From Rhizobium sp. NFR03 (GTDB lineage Bacteria > Pseudomonadota > Alphaproteobacteria > Rhizobiales > Rhizobiaceae): DNA of 64,000 nucleotides. The notes beneath the pieces are model-generated. The model was not told the DNA's origin, made no database searches, and saw only the letters and a program-made list of their open reading frames with translations. The stretch covers positions 682,001-746,000 of the forward strand of contig NZ_FOGR01000001.1 in assembly GCF_900111275.1 (NCBI RefSeq). Direction: 5' to 3'. A program made the translations under genes and the position numbers. Below are positions 1 to 8,546 of this stretch, piece after piece. Within the stretch, counting starts at the first letter, position 1; the number at the start of each line of letters is the position of its first letter.

Positions 1-64
1 CGATCATCAGTGGCGTTCCGATCAGGCCCAACCAGAGAGCCGGGTTGTCGTTTCCCCCGATCAT
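1..64 (-). CDS. Partial membrane protein, N-terminus only
   Basis: An ATG on the minus strand at 64 overlaps the stop codon of the upstream methyltransferase gene in an ATGA arrangement. The frame then stays open to the window edge, giving 21 residues that begin MIGGNDNPALWLGLIGTP. The sequence is hydrophobic after residue 8, which suggests the start of a membrane protein. The four-base overlap implies translational coupling in an operon with the methyltransferase and glycosyltransferase, so a role in the same glycosylation pathway is likely. The family cannot be told from so short a fragment. Confidence 0.55.
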   Translation of the reverse strand, partial: MIGGNDNPALWLGLIGTPLMI

Positions 65-798
65 GCCGCAGCCGTCTCGTTGCGGCCAGCGACGTTCCCT
101 GCCCTCTCGACCGTCTCGCAATAGAAGATGTCGCGGCCGATATCCTCGCAGACATGGATCGCGGGAACCGGGTGGAGGGCGCGCAGGAAGGAGTGCGTAT
201 AGGGAAAGAAGTTGAAGTGCGGATTGAAGCTGTAGCGATACTCCCGCTCGCGCGGTACGACGATGATTAACCGGCGGCGCGCGATCCGGCGCAACTCGGA
301 GATAGCCTTCCGATAGTCGAGCACATGCTCGATGACATGCGTGCAAATGACCGTATCGAATTCGCCATCCGCAAAAGGCAGATCCTCGATACGAGCAGCA
401 ACATATTCGACACCCGGAAGACTTGCGGCATCGTCGACCACGAAATCGACGCCAGTCACGCGACTGAGGGCCGGCTGTGCTGCCTGAACATGTTTCAGGA
501 GCGCGCCGGTCCCGCAGCCGACATCGCAGACGCTTTCACCTTCGATCGCGCCGGCGATACGACGGATGCAGGCGACCGAGTTATCGGTCCCCTCATGCAC
601 GCGCGGGTGCTTGCGGTAGAGGTCCTCATATTCCGCTTCCGTCAAAAATGGCGCGCGGGCGCGAAAGCTGGCGAGATGGACGATGTGCTCGCCCCAGACC
701 AGCTTGGCGGCCGCACGGAACAGACGAGAATCCCGCACCACCGGCGGCAGCAGGTCTTCCAGCACGAAGCGGATACGGTTGGTGGTCTCGCGGTTCAT
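61..798 (-). CDS. SAM-dependent methyltransferase (class I)
   Basis: The 245-residue protein carries a clear SAM-binding motif I (VCDVGCGTGALL) near residue 90 and a later motif, FDTVICTHVIEHVLDY, typical of Methyltransf_11 and Methyltransf_25 families. The start at 798 was chosen because the product begins MNRETTNRIRFVLEDLL and follows the preceding glycosyltransferase stop by 16 bases. A longer open frame upstream overlaps that gene and looks like a shadow. It lies between a GT2 glycosyltransferase and a partial membrane protein on the same strand, so it may methylate a sugar or lipid-linked intermediate. The substrate is inferred from context only. Confidence 0.85.
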   Translation of the reverse strand: MNRETTNRIRFVLEDLLPPVVRDSRLFRAAAKLVWGEHIVHLASFRARAPFLTEAEYEDLYRKHPRVHEGTDNSVACIRRIAGAIEGESVCDVGCGTGALLKHVQAAQPALSRVTGVDFVVDDAASLPGVEYVAARIEDLPFADGEFDTVICTHVIEHVLDYRKAISELRRIARRRLIIVVPREREYRYSFNPHFNFFPYTHSFLRALHPVPAIHVCEDIGRDIFYCETVERAGNVAGRNETAAA

Positions 799-814
799 CG
801 CCCGGCCTCCGGCA

Positions 815-1849
815 TCACGCAGCCGCACTCCGCGCATCGCCCGTTTCCTGCGGCATCGGCTTGGCCGAGACAGACATGCTTTCGGACAGGAAAGGGCTCG
901 ACGGCAGGGCCATGTAGTGCAGCCGCAGCTGCTCTGCGCGAGCACGGGCAAGAGAGTCTAGGATCAGACCGGCGGTAAACATCATGAACGAAATCATCAT
1001 CAAGGCAACCGACAGTACCCAGGTCGGCATGCGCCGAACGAGACCTGTCTCGAAATATTCGACCAGGACAGGCGCCATGAAGACGAGGCTCGAAGCCATG
1101 AAGGCGGCGCTGATGGTGCCGAAGAAGGTGAAGGGCCGCGTCTCCTTCATCAGCATCGCAAACATCCAGAGGATCCGCCCGCCGTCCCGGAATGTGGAGA
1201 GCTTGGAATGCGATCCTTCCGGCCTCCGGCCGTAATCGAGCGGCATCTCGCAAACCGGGAGCTTCAGCCTCGAAGCATGCACGGACATCTCGGTCTCGAT
1301 TTCAAACCCGCCGGAAATGGCCGGAAAGCTCTTGGCAAAGCGCCGCGAGAACACACGGTATCCCGAAAAAATGTCGGTAAAATCATTGCCGAACAAAGTC
1401 CGGTAAAGCCGATTGAACAGCCGGTTGCCGAAGGCGTGCCCCTGCCGGCCCGCATCCGCCTTAACGCCCCTTCGCGTGCCCACCACCATGTCCGCGCGCT
1501 CGGAGATCATTGTGGCGATCAACGCCGGCGCGTCCGCCGCCGCGTAGGTGCCGTCGCCATCCGCCATCACGTAGACATCGGCATCGACGTCGGAGAACAT
1601 GCGGCGCACGACATGGCCCTTGCCCTGCCGCGTCTCCCGCGTGACGTGGGCACCCGCGAGCGCTGCGCGCAACGCCGTCTCATCGGTCGAATTGTTGTCG
1701 TAAACATGGATGCGCGCAAGGGGCAATGCCGTGCGGAACGCATGAACGACCGACACGATCGTCGCCGCTTCATTATAGCATGGAAGGAGTACGGCGATCC
1801 TGAGATCTGTCGGAAGCGTCTGCATCGATGTCATCCGTGGCGATCGCAC
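815..1849 (-). CDS. GT2 family glycosyltransferase with C-terminal membrane anchor
   Basis: A GT-A fold family 2 domain fills roughly the first 230 residues. It has the nucleotide-sugar motifs VLLPCYNEAATI and DNNSTDET and the metal-binding motif ADGDGTYA. Two hydrophobic segments near residues 245-270 and 285-310 should anchor it in the inner membrane, as in polyprenyl-phosphate sugar transferases (DPM1-like). In-frame ATG codons at residues 1, 6 and 8 make the exact start uncertain. It leads an operon with a methyltransferase and a membrane protein, and is divergent from a large GT-C-like membrane protein. It probably makes a lipid-linked sugar donor for envelope glycans. The donor sugar cannot be told from sequence. 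Confidence 0.85.
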   Translation of the reverse strand: MRSPRMTSMQTLPTDLRIAVLLPCYNEAATIVSVVHAFRTALPLARIHVYDNNSTDETALRAALAGAHVTRETRQGKGHVVRRMFSDVDADVYVMADGDGTYAAADAPALIATMISERADMVVGTRRGVKADAGRQGHAFGNRLFNRLYRTLFGNDFTDIFSGYRVFSRRFAKSFPAISGGFEIETEMSVHASRLKLPVCEMPLDYGRRPEGSHSKLSTFRDGGRILWMFAMLMKETRPFTFFGTISAAFMASSLVFMAPVLVEYFETGLVRRMPTWVLSVALMMISFMMFTAGLILDSLARARAEQLRLHYMALPSSPFLSESMSVSAKPMPQETGDARSAAA

Positions 1850-1989
1850 GACAATGACCGGGAAATCTTAAGGTCTCGTTGAAGACGATACCCGGTCAAT
1901 GGTCGATGATCGAGCGCTCCGGTTACCCTTGTTCGACAAAGGTTTTTTCACCTTCGCCTTCTATGGTTCCTGCCAGCCGGACACCCCGG

Positions 1990-3834
1990 ATGACGATTGC
2001 GAGGCCTTCCGCCGTGACCCTTTCCGAACCCGCCTCTCGCAACGTCGCGCCATCGACAGCAACATCGCCGAAAAGGGCCGTCACGCCTCGGGTCGCGGTC
2101 TTCCTCGCCATTCTCGTCGTCGCCATCGCCTCCATCGTTGCCGGTATCAGGGCTACGGATTATGTCGGGGCAGACAATGACGACGCCATGCGCCTCGTCG
2201 AGATCAGGGATTTTCTCCTCGGACAAGGCTGGTTCGACATGATGCAATACCGCCTCGGCCTGGACGGCGGTACCCTGATGCACTGGTCGCGCCTCGTGGA
2301 TCTGCCGATCGCCGGGCTGATTATCGTCTTCGGCCTGTTCCTGAAACCGGAGGCCGCCGAGGCGGCAGCTCTCTTCATCTGGCCGATCCTGTTGATCGTC
2401 CCCGTCGTCGCGGGCGTGGCCAGGGCCTGCCGGAATATCGGCGGATACCAGACCATGATGATCGGTCTCGTTCTGATCGCCATGTCGATGATCAGCAATG
2501 TGCGCTTCCAGCCGGGAAATATCGACCATCACAACGTCCAGCTTGCCCTGATCGCTCTGCTCGTGGCCGGCCTTACCGATCCTCTCGGCCGGACCAGCGG
2601 CCATGCCATTGCTGGCATCATGGCAGGGCTCGCCATCGCCGTCGGCGCGGAAACAACCCCGCTGGTGGCGGTCGCCGCACTGGTCGTCTCGCTCCGCTGG
2701 GCGTGGCATGGCCAGTCGATGGATAGAGCCGCCATGGTCTTCGGCCTGTCGCTTGCCGCCACGGTTGCGGCGACCTTCATCGCCACAACGCCGCCTCGGC
2801 TCTACGGGACGGTGACCTGCGACAATCTTTCATTCGGCTTCTTCGCCATCGCGACTGCGGGCGGTCTGGCGCTTTATCTTTCCGCCCTCATCACAAGCCA
2901 GCGTTCGCGACGGGCACGCATTCTGGCCCTTGCCGCCTCGGGTGTGGCCGTTGCCGCCATCACGCTCTCGAGCGCACCGCAATGCCTGCAAAATCCCCTC
3001 GCCTCGCTCGATCCACTCCTGAAGACCCTCTGGCTGGAACGAGTACAGGAAGCGCAGTCGATCGTACAAACGGTGCAGACCATGCCTTCCTATCTCGGCT
3101 TCGGCTTTGCGGCCGGCATCATCGCCATCATCGTCTGCCTCGTGCGCATCTGGCGAAACGACCGTCGGGAACTGCATCTCGTCTTCCTCGCGCTCTGCCT
3201 TCCAACGCTTGCGATCAGCATGATTCAGATCCGCGGCACCACCTTCCTCAATTTTCTGTCGATTTTCCCCTTGTCGCTTGCGGTTTCCGACCTGCGTACC
3301 CGAGCACACCGCGAACCGAAAATCATCGGCGCGGAACTCGCCTTTGCCGGGCTGATGCTGGTCTCGCTCCCGAGCGCCTGGGCTGTCGCTGCAGCGGGCG
3401 TGGCAAAGATCACCGGTGCGGACGACACGGTGATGGGGGGGATAGCGCCGAGCGCCTGCGTCGCACGTGACGCGATCGCTCCGTTGGCCGACGAACCCAT
3501 CGGCGTCGTGGCAGCTCCCTCCAATCTAGGCGCCTCTATCCTGCGCTTCACGCACCACCGCGTGCTCGCGGCTCCCTATCATCGCAACCAGGCGGGCATG
3601 CTTGCGGAACTGAATATCGGACTTGCCCCGGCTGAAACCGCGAAAGATCTTTTGATCAGGAACGGCGTCACACTGCTTGCCTTCTGCGCTACGGACGGCC
3701 AGACAAGCCTGATTGCGGATCATGCTCCCGACGGGCTCTATGCCACGCTCGGCCAGGGCATTGTTCCCGCCTACCTTCAGCCCGTCACGACTTCGGAAAA
3801 GATGGTCCTGAAGATTTTCCGGGTCGAGCTTTGA
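1990..3834 (+). CDS. Large polytopic membrane protein, GT-C glycosyltransferase-like
   Basis: The protein of about 614 residues has roughly a dozen hydrophobic segments. Its first external loop contains an acidic motif (GADNDDAMRLVEIRDFL), followed by MHWSRLVD and later FQPGNIDHHNVQ. Acidic motifs in the first periplasmic loop are the hallmark of GT-C transferases such as STT3/AglB and ArnT, so I infer a lipid-linked sugar transferase. The frame is open from 1879. I prefer the ATG at 1990 because the preceding 37 residues are low-complexity and uncharacteristic, but 1963 is also possible. It is divergent from the GT2 gene with a short shared upstream region. No family can be named with certainty. 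Confidence 0.65.
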   Translation: MTIARPSAVTLSEPASRNVAPSTATSPKRAVTPRVAVFLAILVVAIASIVAGIRATDYVGADNDDAMRLVEIRDFLLGQGWFDMMQYRLGLDGGTLMHWSRLVDLPIAGLIIVFGLFLKPEAAEAAALFIWPILLIVPVVAGVARACRNIGGYQTMMIGLVLIAMSMISNVRFQPGNIDHHNVQLALIALLVAGLTDPLGRTSGHAIAGIMAGLAIAVGAETTPLVAVAALVVSLRWAWHGQSMDRAAMVFGLSLAATVAATFIATTPPRLYGTVTCDNLSFGFFAIATAGGLALYLSALITSQRSRRARILALAASGVAVAAITLSSAPQCLQNPLASLDPLLKTLWLERVQEAQSIVQTVQTMPSYLGFGFAAGIIAIIVCLVRIWRNDRRELHLVFLALCLPTLAISMIQIRGTTFLNFLSIFPLSLAVSDLRTRAHREPKIIGAELAFAGLMLVSLPSAWAVAAAGVAKITGADDTVMGGIAPSACVARDAIAPLADEPIGVVAAPSNLGASILRFTHHRVLAAPYHRNQAGMLAELNIGLAPAETAKDLLIRNGVTLLAFCATDGQTSLIADHAPDGLYATLGQGIVPAYLQPVTTSEKMVLKIFRVEL

Positions 3835-3846
3835 GCGCCTGCTCTC

Positions 3847-4257
3847 TCAGGTGCGCGTGGGTACGGCACAGGCTTCGCCGCCGGAGAAGAGACGTGAGCG
3901 GGTGAGGAACCGTTTCTCGCGACCGTTGTCCAGTGAGAACATGCCGCCGCGCCCGGGAACGACATCGATGATCAGCTGCGTAAGTTTCCAGACCTCGAAC
4001 TGGCTGCCGCTGATATAGACTGGCACGCCACCGATCTCGCCAAGGCATACGTCGTGATCCCCGACGATATAATCGTCCGCCGGATAGCACATGGGCGAGG
4101 AGCCATCACAACAGCCGCCGGACTGATGGAACAGAATGTCGGGATGATCCTGGCGGATCTCCTCGATGAAGGCGAGCGCCACCTCTGTTGCAAGAACCCG
4201 TTTCTGCCCGTCCGGCATATCGCCGGCGACAATGCCATGCATGTGGATAGTGTCCAT
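3847..4257 (-). CDS. DUF779 family protein
   Basis: The 136-residue product contains the conserved DUF779 core HQSGGCCDGSSPMCYP, then a WKLTQLIIDVVPGRGG motif and a final FLTRSRLF. The paired cysteines suggest metal or redox chemistry, but the biochemical role is unknown. DUF779 genes are commonly found beside aldehyde dehydrogenases, and here the AldB-like gene lies upstream on the same strand. A probable terminator hairpin and a 240-base gap lie between them, so it may have its own promoter. The start may also be an internal ATG a few codons in, because the first dozen residues are poorly conserved in the family. Confidence 0.85.
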   Translation of the reverse strand: MDTIHMHGIVAGDMPDGQKRVLATEVALAFIEEIRQDHPDILFHQSGGCCDGSSPMCYPADDYIVGDHDVCLGEIGGVPVYISGSQFEVWKLTQLIIDVVPGRGGMFSLDNGREKRFLTRSRLFSGGEACAVPTRT

Positions 4258-4341
4258 TTATGAGATATGCCTAAATTTAGTGAGTGACGACCTGTTCATA
4301 ATTGTGACATAGTTGCGTCCACGATTTGGGAGGATCACATC

Positions 4342-4431
4342 ATGTCGTACCGCACGGAGTGCTATCTGAGCTGCATCAGTCTCTCACTGCTCTTGTGGAG
4401 CGCGCTGGCTCTGGTCGTTCATCACGGTTGA
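4342..4431 (+). CDS. Putative small single-pass membrane protein (29 aa)
   Basis: A 29-codon frame starts at an ATG preceded eight bases upstream by a perfect GGGAGG ribosome binding site. The product begins MSYRTECYLSC and then forms one hydrophobic stretch (SLSLLLWSALALVV) ending in HHG. It fits the profile of a small inner-membrane protein. It sits on the plus strand between the aldehyde dehydrogenase and the divergent DUF779 gene, and a hairpin lies 12 bases past its stop codon. I do not recognise a family. The strong ribosome binding site and the terminator-like hairpin are the main support. Confidence 0.45.
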   Translation: MSYRTECYLSCISLSLLLWSALALVVHHG

Positions 4432-4443
4432 CCGCGACCGCAT

Positions 4444-4470
4444 GCCACCTCCCTGACAACGGGAGATGGC
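4444..4470. terminator. Probable terminator hairpin between aldB and the small ORF
   Basis: A ten-base-pair stem with one mismatch (GCCACCTCCC pairing with GGGAGATGGC) encloses a seven-base loop. It lies just past the stop of the small plus-strand ORF and 29 bases beyond the aldehyde dehydrogenase stop on the other strand, so it could serve both. There is no strong T-run on either side, which lowers confidence. Confidence 0.5.
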
Positions 4471-4498
4471 CTCACGGATGCGCGGATTCCCTCTGGTC

Positions 4499-6007
4499 TC
4501 AGAAGAATCCGAGAGCTTTCGGGCTATAGCTGACCAGCATGTTCTTGGTCTGCTGATAGTGATCAAGCATCATCTTATGCGTCTCGCGCCCAATGCCGGA
4601 CTGCTTGTAGCCGCCAAAGGCAGCGTGGGCGGGATAGGCATGGTAGCAGTTCGTCCAGACACGTCCTGCCTGTATGTTGCGGCCGAAGTTGTAGCAGCGG
4701 TTCGCATCGCGGCTCCATACGCCGGCACCGAGGCCGTAGAGCGTGTCGTTGGCGATCTCAAGCGCTTCCGCGTCATCCTTGAAGGTGGTGACCGAGACCA
4801 CGGGGCCGAAGATTTCCTCCTGAAACACCCGCATCTTGTTGTGGCCCTTCAGCACCGTCGGCTTGACGTAGAAACCACCGGCAAGCTCGCCCTCAAGCAT
4901 GTTGCGCTCGCCGCCGATGAGAACTTCCGCGCCTTCCTGGCGGCCGATGTCCATGTAGGACAGGATCTTGTCCAGCTGCTCGGAGGACGCCTGCGCGCCG
5001 ATCATGGTGGCCATATCGAGCGGATTGCCCTGCTTGATGGCTGCCACGCGCTTCAGCGCTTTTTCCATGAACCTGTCGTAGATCTTTTCGCTGACCAGCG
5101 CCCGGCTCGGGCAGGTGCAAACTTCGCCCTGATTAAGCGCGAACATGGCGAAGCCCTCGAGCGCCTTGTCGAGATAGTCGTCATCCTCCGCCATCACGTC
5201 GGCAAAGAAGATGTTCGGCGACTTGCCACCGAGTTCGAGCGTGACCGGAATGAGGTTCTGGCTCGCATATTGCATGATGAGCCGGCCGGTCGATGTCTCC
5301 CCGGTGAAGGCAACCTTGTTGATGCGCGGATTGGTGGCGAGCGGCTTGCCGGCCTCCAGACCGAAGCCGTTCACGATGTTGAGCACGCCCGGCGGCAGCA
5401 GGTCGGCGATCAGTTCGGCCCAAACGAGGATGGATGCCGGTGTCTGCTCGGCCGGCTTTAGGATGACGCAGTTGCCGGCCGCCAGTGCCGGGGCTAGCTT
5501 CCACGCGGCCATGAGGATCGGGAAGTTCCAGGGGATGATCTGCCCGACGACGCCAAGCGGCTCGTGGAAGTGATAGGCAATGGTATCGCGATCGACTTCG
5601 CCGATCGTGCCTTCCTGAGCGCGGACGCAGGACGCGAAATAGCGGAAGTGGTCGATAGCGAGCGGCATGTCGGCCGCCATGGTCTCGCGCAACGGCTTGC
5701 CGTTGTCCCAGGTCTCCGCCCGCGCCAGCAGCTCCATATTGTCTTCCATGCGCTGGGCGATTTTCATCAGAATATTGGCGCGCTCGGTGGTCGAGGTGCG
5801 GCCCCATTTGTCCTTGGCGGCATGGGCGGCATCGAGCGCCAGTTCCACGTCGGCGGCCTCCGAGCGGGCGATCTTGCAGAGCACGCCGCCCGTGACGGGG
5901 GTCGTATTGTCGAACGTCCGGCCGCTTGCGGCGTCGCGCCAAGCCCCTCCGATAAAGTTGCCGTACGTCTGCTTGAACGGGTTCTCGACGATCTTCTGGT
6001 GCAGCAT
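4499..6007 (-). CDS. aldB: NAD-dependent aldehyde dehydrogenase, AldB/ExaC type
   Basis: This 502-residue enzyme oxidises aldehydes, probably acetaldehyde, to the acid with NAD(P). It closely resembles E. coli AldB across its length, including [12 protein letters not shown], the catalytic glutamate in [10 protein letters not shown], the catalytic cysteine in [11 protein letters not shown], and the C-terminal [12 protein letters not shown]. The start at 6007 follows an AGGAG ribosome binding site, and the open frame upstream runs into intergenic DNA. A GAF-Fis regulator is encoded 158 bases upstream on the same strand and is the likely activator. With DUF779 nearby, the block resembles alcohol and acetaldehyde utilisation modules. 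Function is well supported; the physiological substrate is inferred. Confidence 0.93.
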   Translation of the reverse strand: MLHQKIVENPFKQTYGNFIGGAWRDAASGRTFDNTTPVTGGVLCKIARSEAADVELALDAAHAAKDKWGRTSTTERANILMKIAQRMEDNMELLARAETWDNGKPLRETMAADMPLAIDHFRYFASCVRAQEGTIGEVDRDTIAYHFHEPLGVVGQIIPWNFPILMAAWKLAPALAAGNCVILKPAEQTPASILVWAELIADLLPPGVLNIVNGFGLEAGKPLATNPRINKVAFTGETSTGRLIMQYASQNLIPVTLELGGKSPNIFFADVMAEDDDYLDKALEGFAMFALNQGEVCTCPSRALVSEKIYDRFMEKALKRVAAIKQGNPLDMATMIGAQASSEQLDKILSYMDIGRQEGAEVLIGGERNMLEGELAGGFYVKPTVLKGHNKMRVFQEEIFGPVVSVTTFKDDAEALEIANDTLYGLGAGVWSRDANRCYNFGRNIQAGRVWTNCYHAYPAHAAFGGYKQSGIGRETHKMMLDHYQQTKNMLVSYSPKALGFF

Positions 6008-6124
6008 GTGGTTCTCCTCCAAAGGACAGCTACCTCTGTCTGGAGAGAACCTGCGCCGGAACATCGCGTAGCAAAAGAGGCGGAAACCGCTTCGGGGGCG
6101 CGAATGTCTCACATCTGCGACAAG

Positions 6125-6149
6125 GGTGCAGTGCAACCCGTGCTGCACC
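6125..6149. promoter_or_regulatory. Inverted repeat upstream of aldB, candidate operator
   Basis: A perfect seven-base inverted repeat (GGTGCAG ... CTGCACC) with an 11-base spacer lies between the regulator and aldB, about 120 bases upstream of the aldB start. Fis-type regulators bind dyad sites upstream of their targets, so this is a candidate site for the adjacent GAF-Fis protein. No sigma-54 promoter was seen near it. Confidence 0.4.
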
Positions 6150-6165
6150 GCAAACAGCAGCCTTC

Positions 6166-7113
6166 TCAGTCGATCGAGAGCTTCTTCATCTTCCGGTAGA
6201 GAGTTGCCCGGCTGATGCCGAGGCTTTCGGCAGCAGCCGACACATTCCCACTGGCCCGAGACAGCACTCGGCGAAGCGCGGCACGCTCCGCGTCATCGAG
6301 GTTCTCGTGTTCGCCTGAGGGACGGTCGTGCAGGAGGTCCGAGGCAGGAATGCCTGCCGCGATTCTCACATCATCGATCCCGAGCGTCAGCCGGGCCGCC
6401 CGCGTCGCACCGAGGACGAGGTCGTCGCGATCGATGGCGAGGAGCGCCGGTGTCGCTTTCCCCTCCGCCGGCACGAGGAGCACGCGATGGCCTTTGAAGG
6501 CCCGGTGGAAGAGATTCGATTCAATCCGCGCTGCGGCATCGCGCACCGCCTGCGAGAGAATGGTCATAGCCATCTCCCCGGCGTCTTCCCGGCAGGTGGA
6601 GATATCGATTGCCGCCGTGACCCGCCCCCGGTGGTCACGGATCGGTGCCGTGGCGCAGGAAAGACCGGTGTTGCGGCTGAGGAAATGCTGGTCGCGATAG
6701 ATGACGATGGGCCGCTCGTCGGCAATGGCCGTTCCGATGCCGTTGGTGCCGACGCTGGCCTCGCTCCAGAGCGTACCGGACCACAGACCTATTCCACGAA
6801 AATCATCGTCGTCGCCGGCTGCGCCCCGCCGGTCCAGCGCGACGCCGTTGCCATCCGTCAGCAGCAGGCAGCAACCCGCCTTCCCGACTGTCGCAAACAG
6901 CCGGTCGATCTCGCCCCGCGCCTCTTCGAGCAAGGCTCCGCTCTCCTCACGGGCATCGCTGAATGCCCGCTCGTCGAGCCGGAGCGGCGACCGCGCTTCC
7001 TCCGGCGAAAGTCCATGAACGGTCATGCATCGCCGCCACGAGGCGGCAACGGGCGAACTGGCTGCCGCAGACGCATGATGCGCCACGGCCTGAACGTGAT
7101 CCGAATGGTTCAT
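6166..7113 (-). CDS. GAF-Fis transcriptional regulator lacking the AAA+ domain (AcoR-like)
   Basis: The 315-residue protein has an AcoR-type N-terminal region ([14 protein letters not shown]), a GAF sensor domain over about residues 75-200 ([18 protein letters not shown]), and a C-terminal Fis-type helix-turn-helix ([22 protein letters not shown]). The sigma-54 activating AAA+ domain, with its Walker A and GAFTGA motifs, is absent. The linker between sensor and DNA-binding domain is only about 80 residues, so this is not a canonical enhancer-binding protein. It lies directly upstream of aldB on the same strand and probably controls it in response to an aldehyde or alcohol signal. The target is inferred from position. 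Confidence 0.85.
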   Translation of the reverse strand: MNHSDHVQAVAHHASAAASSPVAASWRRCMTVHGLSPEEARSPLRLDERAFSDAREESGALLEEARGEIDRLFATVGKAGCCLLLTDGNGVALDRRGAAGDDDDFRGIGLWSGTLWSEASVGTNGIGTAIADERPIVIYRDQHFLSRNTGLSCATAPIRDHRGRVTAAIDISTCREDAGEMAMTILSQAVRDAAARIESNLFHRAFKGHRVLLVPAEGKATPALLAIDRDDLVLGATRAARLTLGIDDVRIAAGIPASDLLHDRPSGEHENLDDAERAALRRVLSRASGNVSAAAESLGISRATLYRKMKKLSID

Positions 7114-7280
7114 CCGCTCTCCTCCCCGAAAGCTGACGGTAAGGGCACTATAACGGGATTTCCGGAAAGGTCCATGCCGGGCGCGCCGGGGCTCCCGCTG
7201 TTGCCGGAACGGTCCATTCAGGAAATTTCGCGCGGGCCTGTGTCCTCTCGGCTTTCAACTTGCTACAGCGAAAGGACACC

Positions 7281-8525
7281 ATGCCCGCAAGGGCCAGCTC
7301 TTTCATATCCTTCCGACGGACGATCATGCTGCGAGACATCTCCTTCCAGAGCCTGTTCATGGGCCTGCTCACGGCCTTTGTCGGCTTTGCCAGTTCCTTC
7401 GCCGTCATCCTTCACGGACTGTCGTCCGTGGGTGCGACGGAAGCCGAGGCAGCATCCGGGCTGATGGCCCTCTCCGTCTCCATGGGCATCCTCGCGATCC
7501 TTTTGAGCGTCTGGACCCGTCTGCCCATCAGCATAGCCTGGTCGACCCCGGGCGCAGCCCTGATCGCCAGCTCTGGTGCGATTGCCGGCGGATTTCCAGC
7601 CGCCGCAGGTGGCTTCGTTCTCTGCGGCGTCATGATCGTCATCGCCGGCCTCTGGCGCCCGCTCGGCCGGCTTGTCGCCATGATCCCCGCCCCGCTCGCA
7701 AACGCCATGCTCGCGGGCGTCCTGCTCTCGCTCTGCTTTGCTCCGGTCAAGGCCGTGGGGATCGATCCCGCCCTCGGCCTGCCGATCGTGCTGGCCTGGG
7801 CAATCGCCGGAGCGATCAACCGGCTGCTGGCCGTGCCCGCCGCCCTCCTCGCCTTCACCCTCGTCATCGTCTTCGGCATCGATATTCCGCCGGGCACGAT
7901 GGACCGCGTCGTCGAAACGCTTGTCCCGCAGCCAGTGTTTGTCATGCCGGTGTTCACTCTCGCAGGTCTCGTGTCGATCGCCCTGCCCCTCTTCGTCGTC
8001 ACCATGGCGTCGCAGAATATCCCCGGTATCGCGGTGCTGAAAGTCCACGGCTATTCACCCGAGCCGGGTCCGCTCTTTGCCGCAACCGGTGTCTTCTCGC
8101 TCTTCGCCGTGCCCTTCGGCGGCCATGCCGTCAACCTGGCGGCGATCACGGCGGCCATGTGCGCCGGGCCGGATTCGCATGCCGACCCGGCACGACGCTA
8201 CTGGTCGGCCATCATCGCCGGCATCTTCTACATCGTCTTCGGCCTTCTCGCGGCCACCGTGACCCTGCTCGTCGGTCTCGCGCCGCCCGTGCTCATCCAG
8301 GCCGTGGCGGGCCTTGCGCTGATCGGGGCCTTTGCGACGTCGGCCTCCGCCGCGTTCAAAGACGCAGAGACCCGGGACGGTGCGGCCATTACCTTCCTGG
8401 TTACGGCATCCGGTGTCAGCTTCGCCGGCATCTCCGGCGCGTTCTGGGGTATTGTGGCGGGCGGGCTCATGCTGCTCCTCGCCCATGTCAGGTCCGGACG
8501 CAGCAAAGCTTCACGCACCTCCTGA
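7281..8525 (+). CDS. benE: BenE family benzoate/H+ symporter-like transporter
   Basis: The product has about 11 to 12 membrane segments and the BenE family layout, beginning MLRDISFQSLFMGLLTAFVGF and including AFVGFASSFAVILHGL and the central MASQNIPGIAVLK motif. BenE proteins import benzoate with protons. I chose the ATG at 7281 because AAAGGA lies four bases upstream; the family-typical start at 7326 would give 399 residues and is a real alternative. No benzoate dioxygenase or catechol genes are in the window, so the substrate is not confirmed by context. It is divergent from the GAF-Fis regulator and converges on a GGDEF-EAL gene. Confidence 0.85.
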   Translation: MPARASSFISFRRTIMLRDISFQSLFMGLLTAFVGFASSFAVILHGLSSVGATEAEAASGLMALSVSMGILAILLSVWTRLPISIAWSTPGAALIASSGAIAGGFPAAAGGFVLCGVMIVIAGLWRPLGRLVAMIPAPLANAMLAGVLLSLCFAPVKAVGIDPALGLPIVLAWAIAGAINRLLAVPAALLAFTLVIVFGIDIPPGTMDRVVETLVPQPVFVMPVFTLAGLVSIALPLFVVTMASQNIPGIAVLKVHGYSPEPGPLFAATGVFSLFAVPFGGHAVNLAAITAAMCAGPDSHADPARRYWSAIIAGIFYIVFGLLAATVTLLVGLAPPVLIQAVAGLALIGAFATSASAAFKDAETRDGAAITFLVTASGVSFAGISGAFWGIVAGGLMLLLAHVRSGRSKASRTS

Positions 8526-8546
8526 CGGCTGCGCCTTGCGAGATCT

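Noticed and set aside
6008-6165. A possible sigma-54 promoter upstream of aldB
   Set aside because: A TTTTGC-type -12 element is present, but the -24 GG is replaced by CC, and the adjacent regulator lacks the domain needed to use sigma-54.
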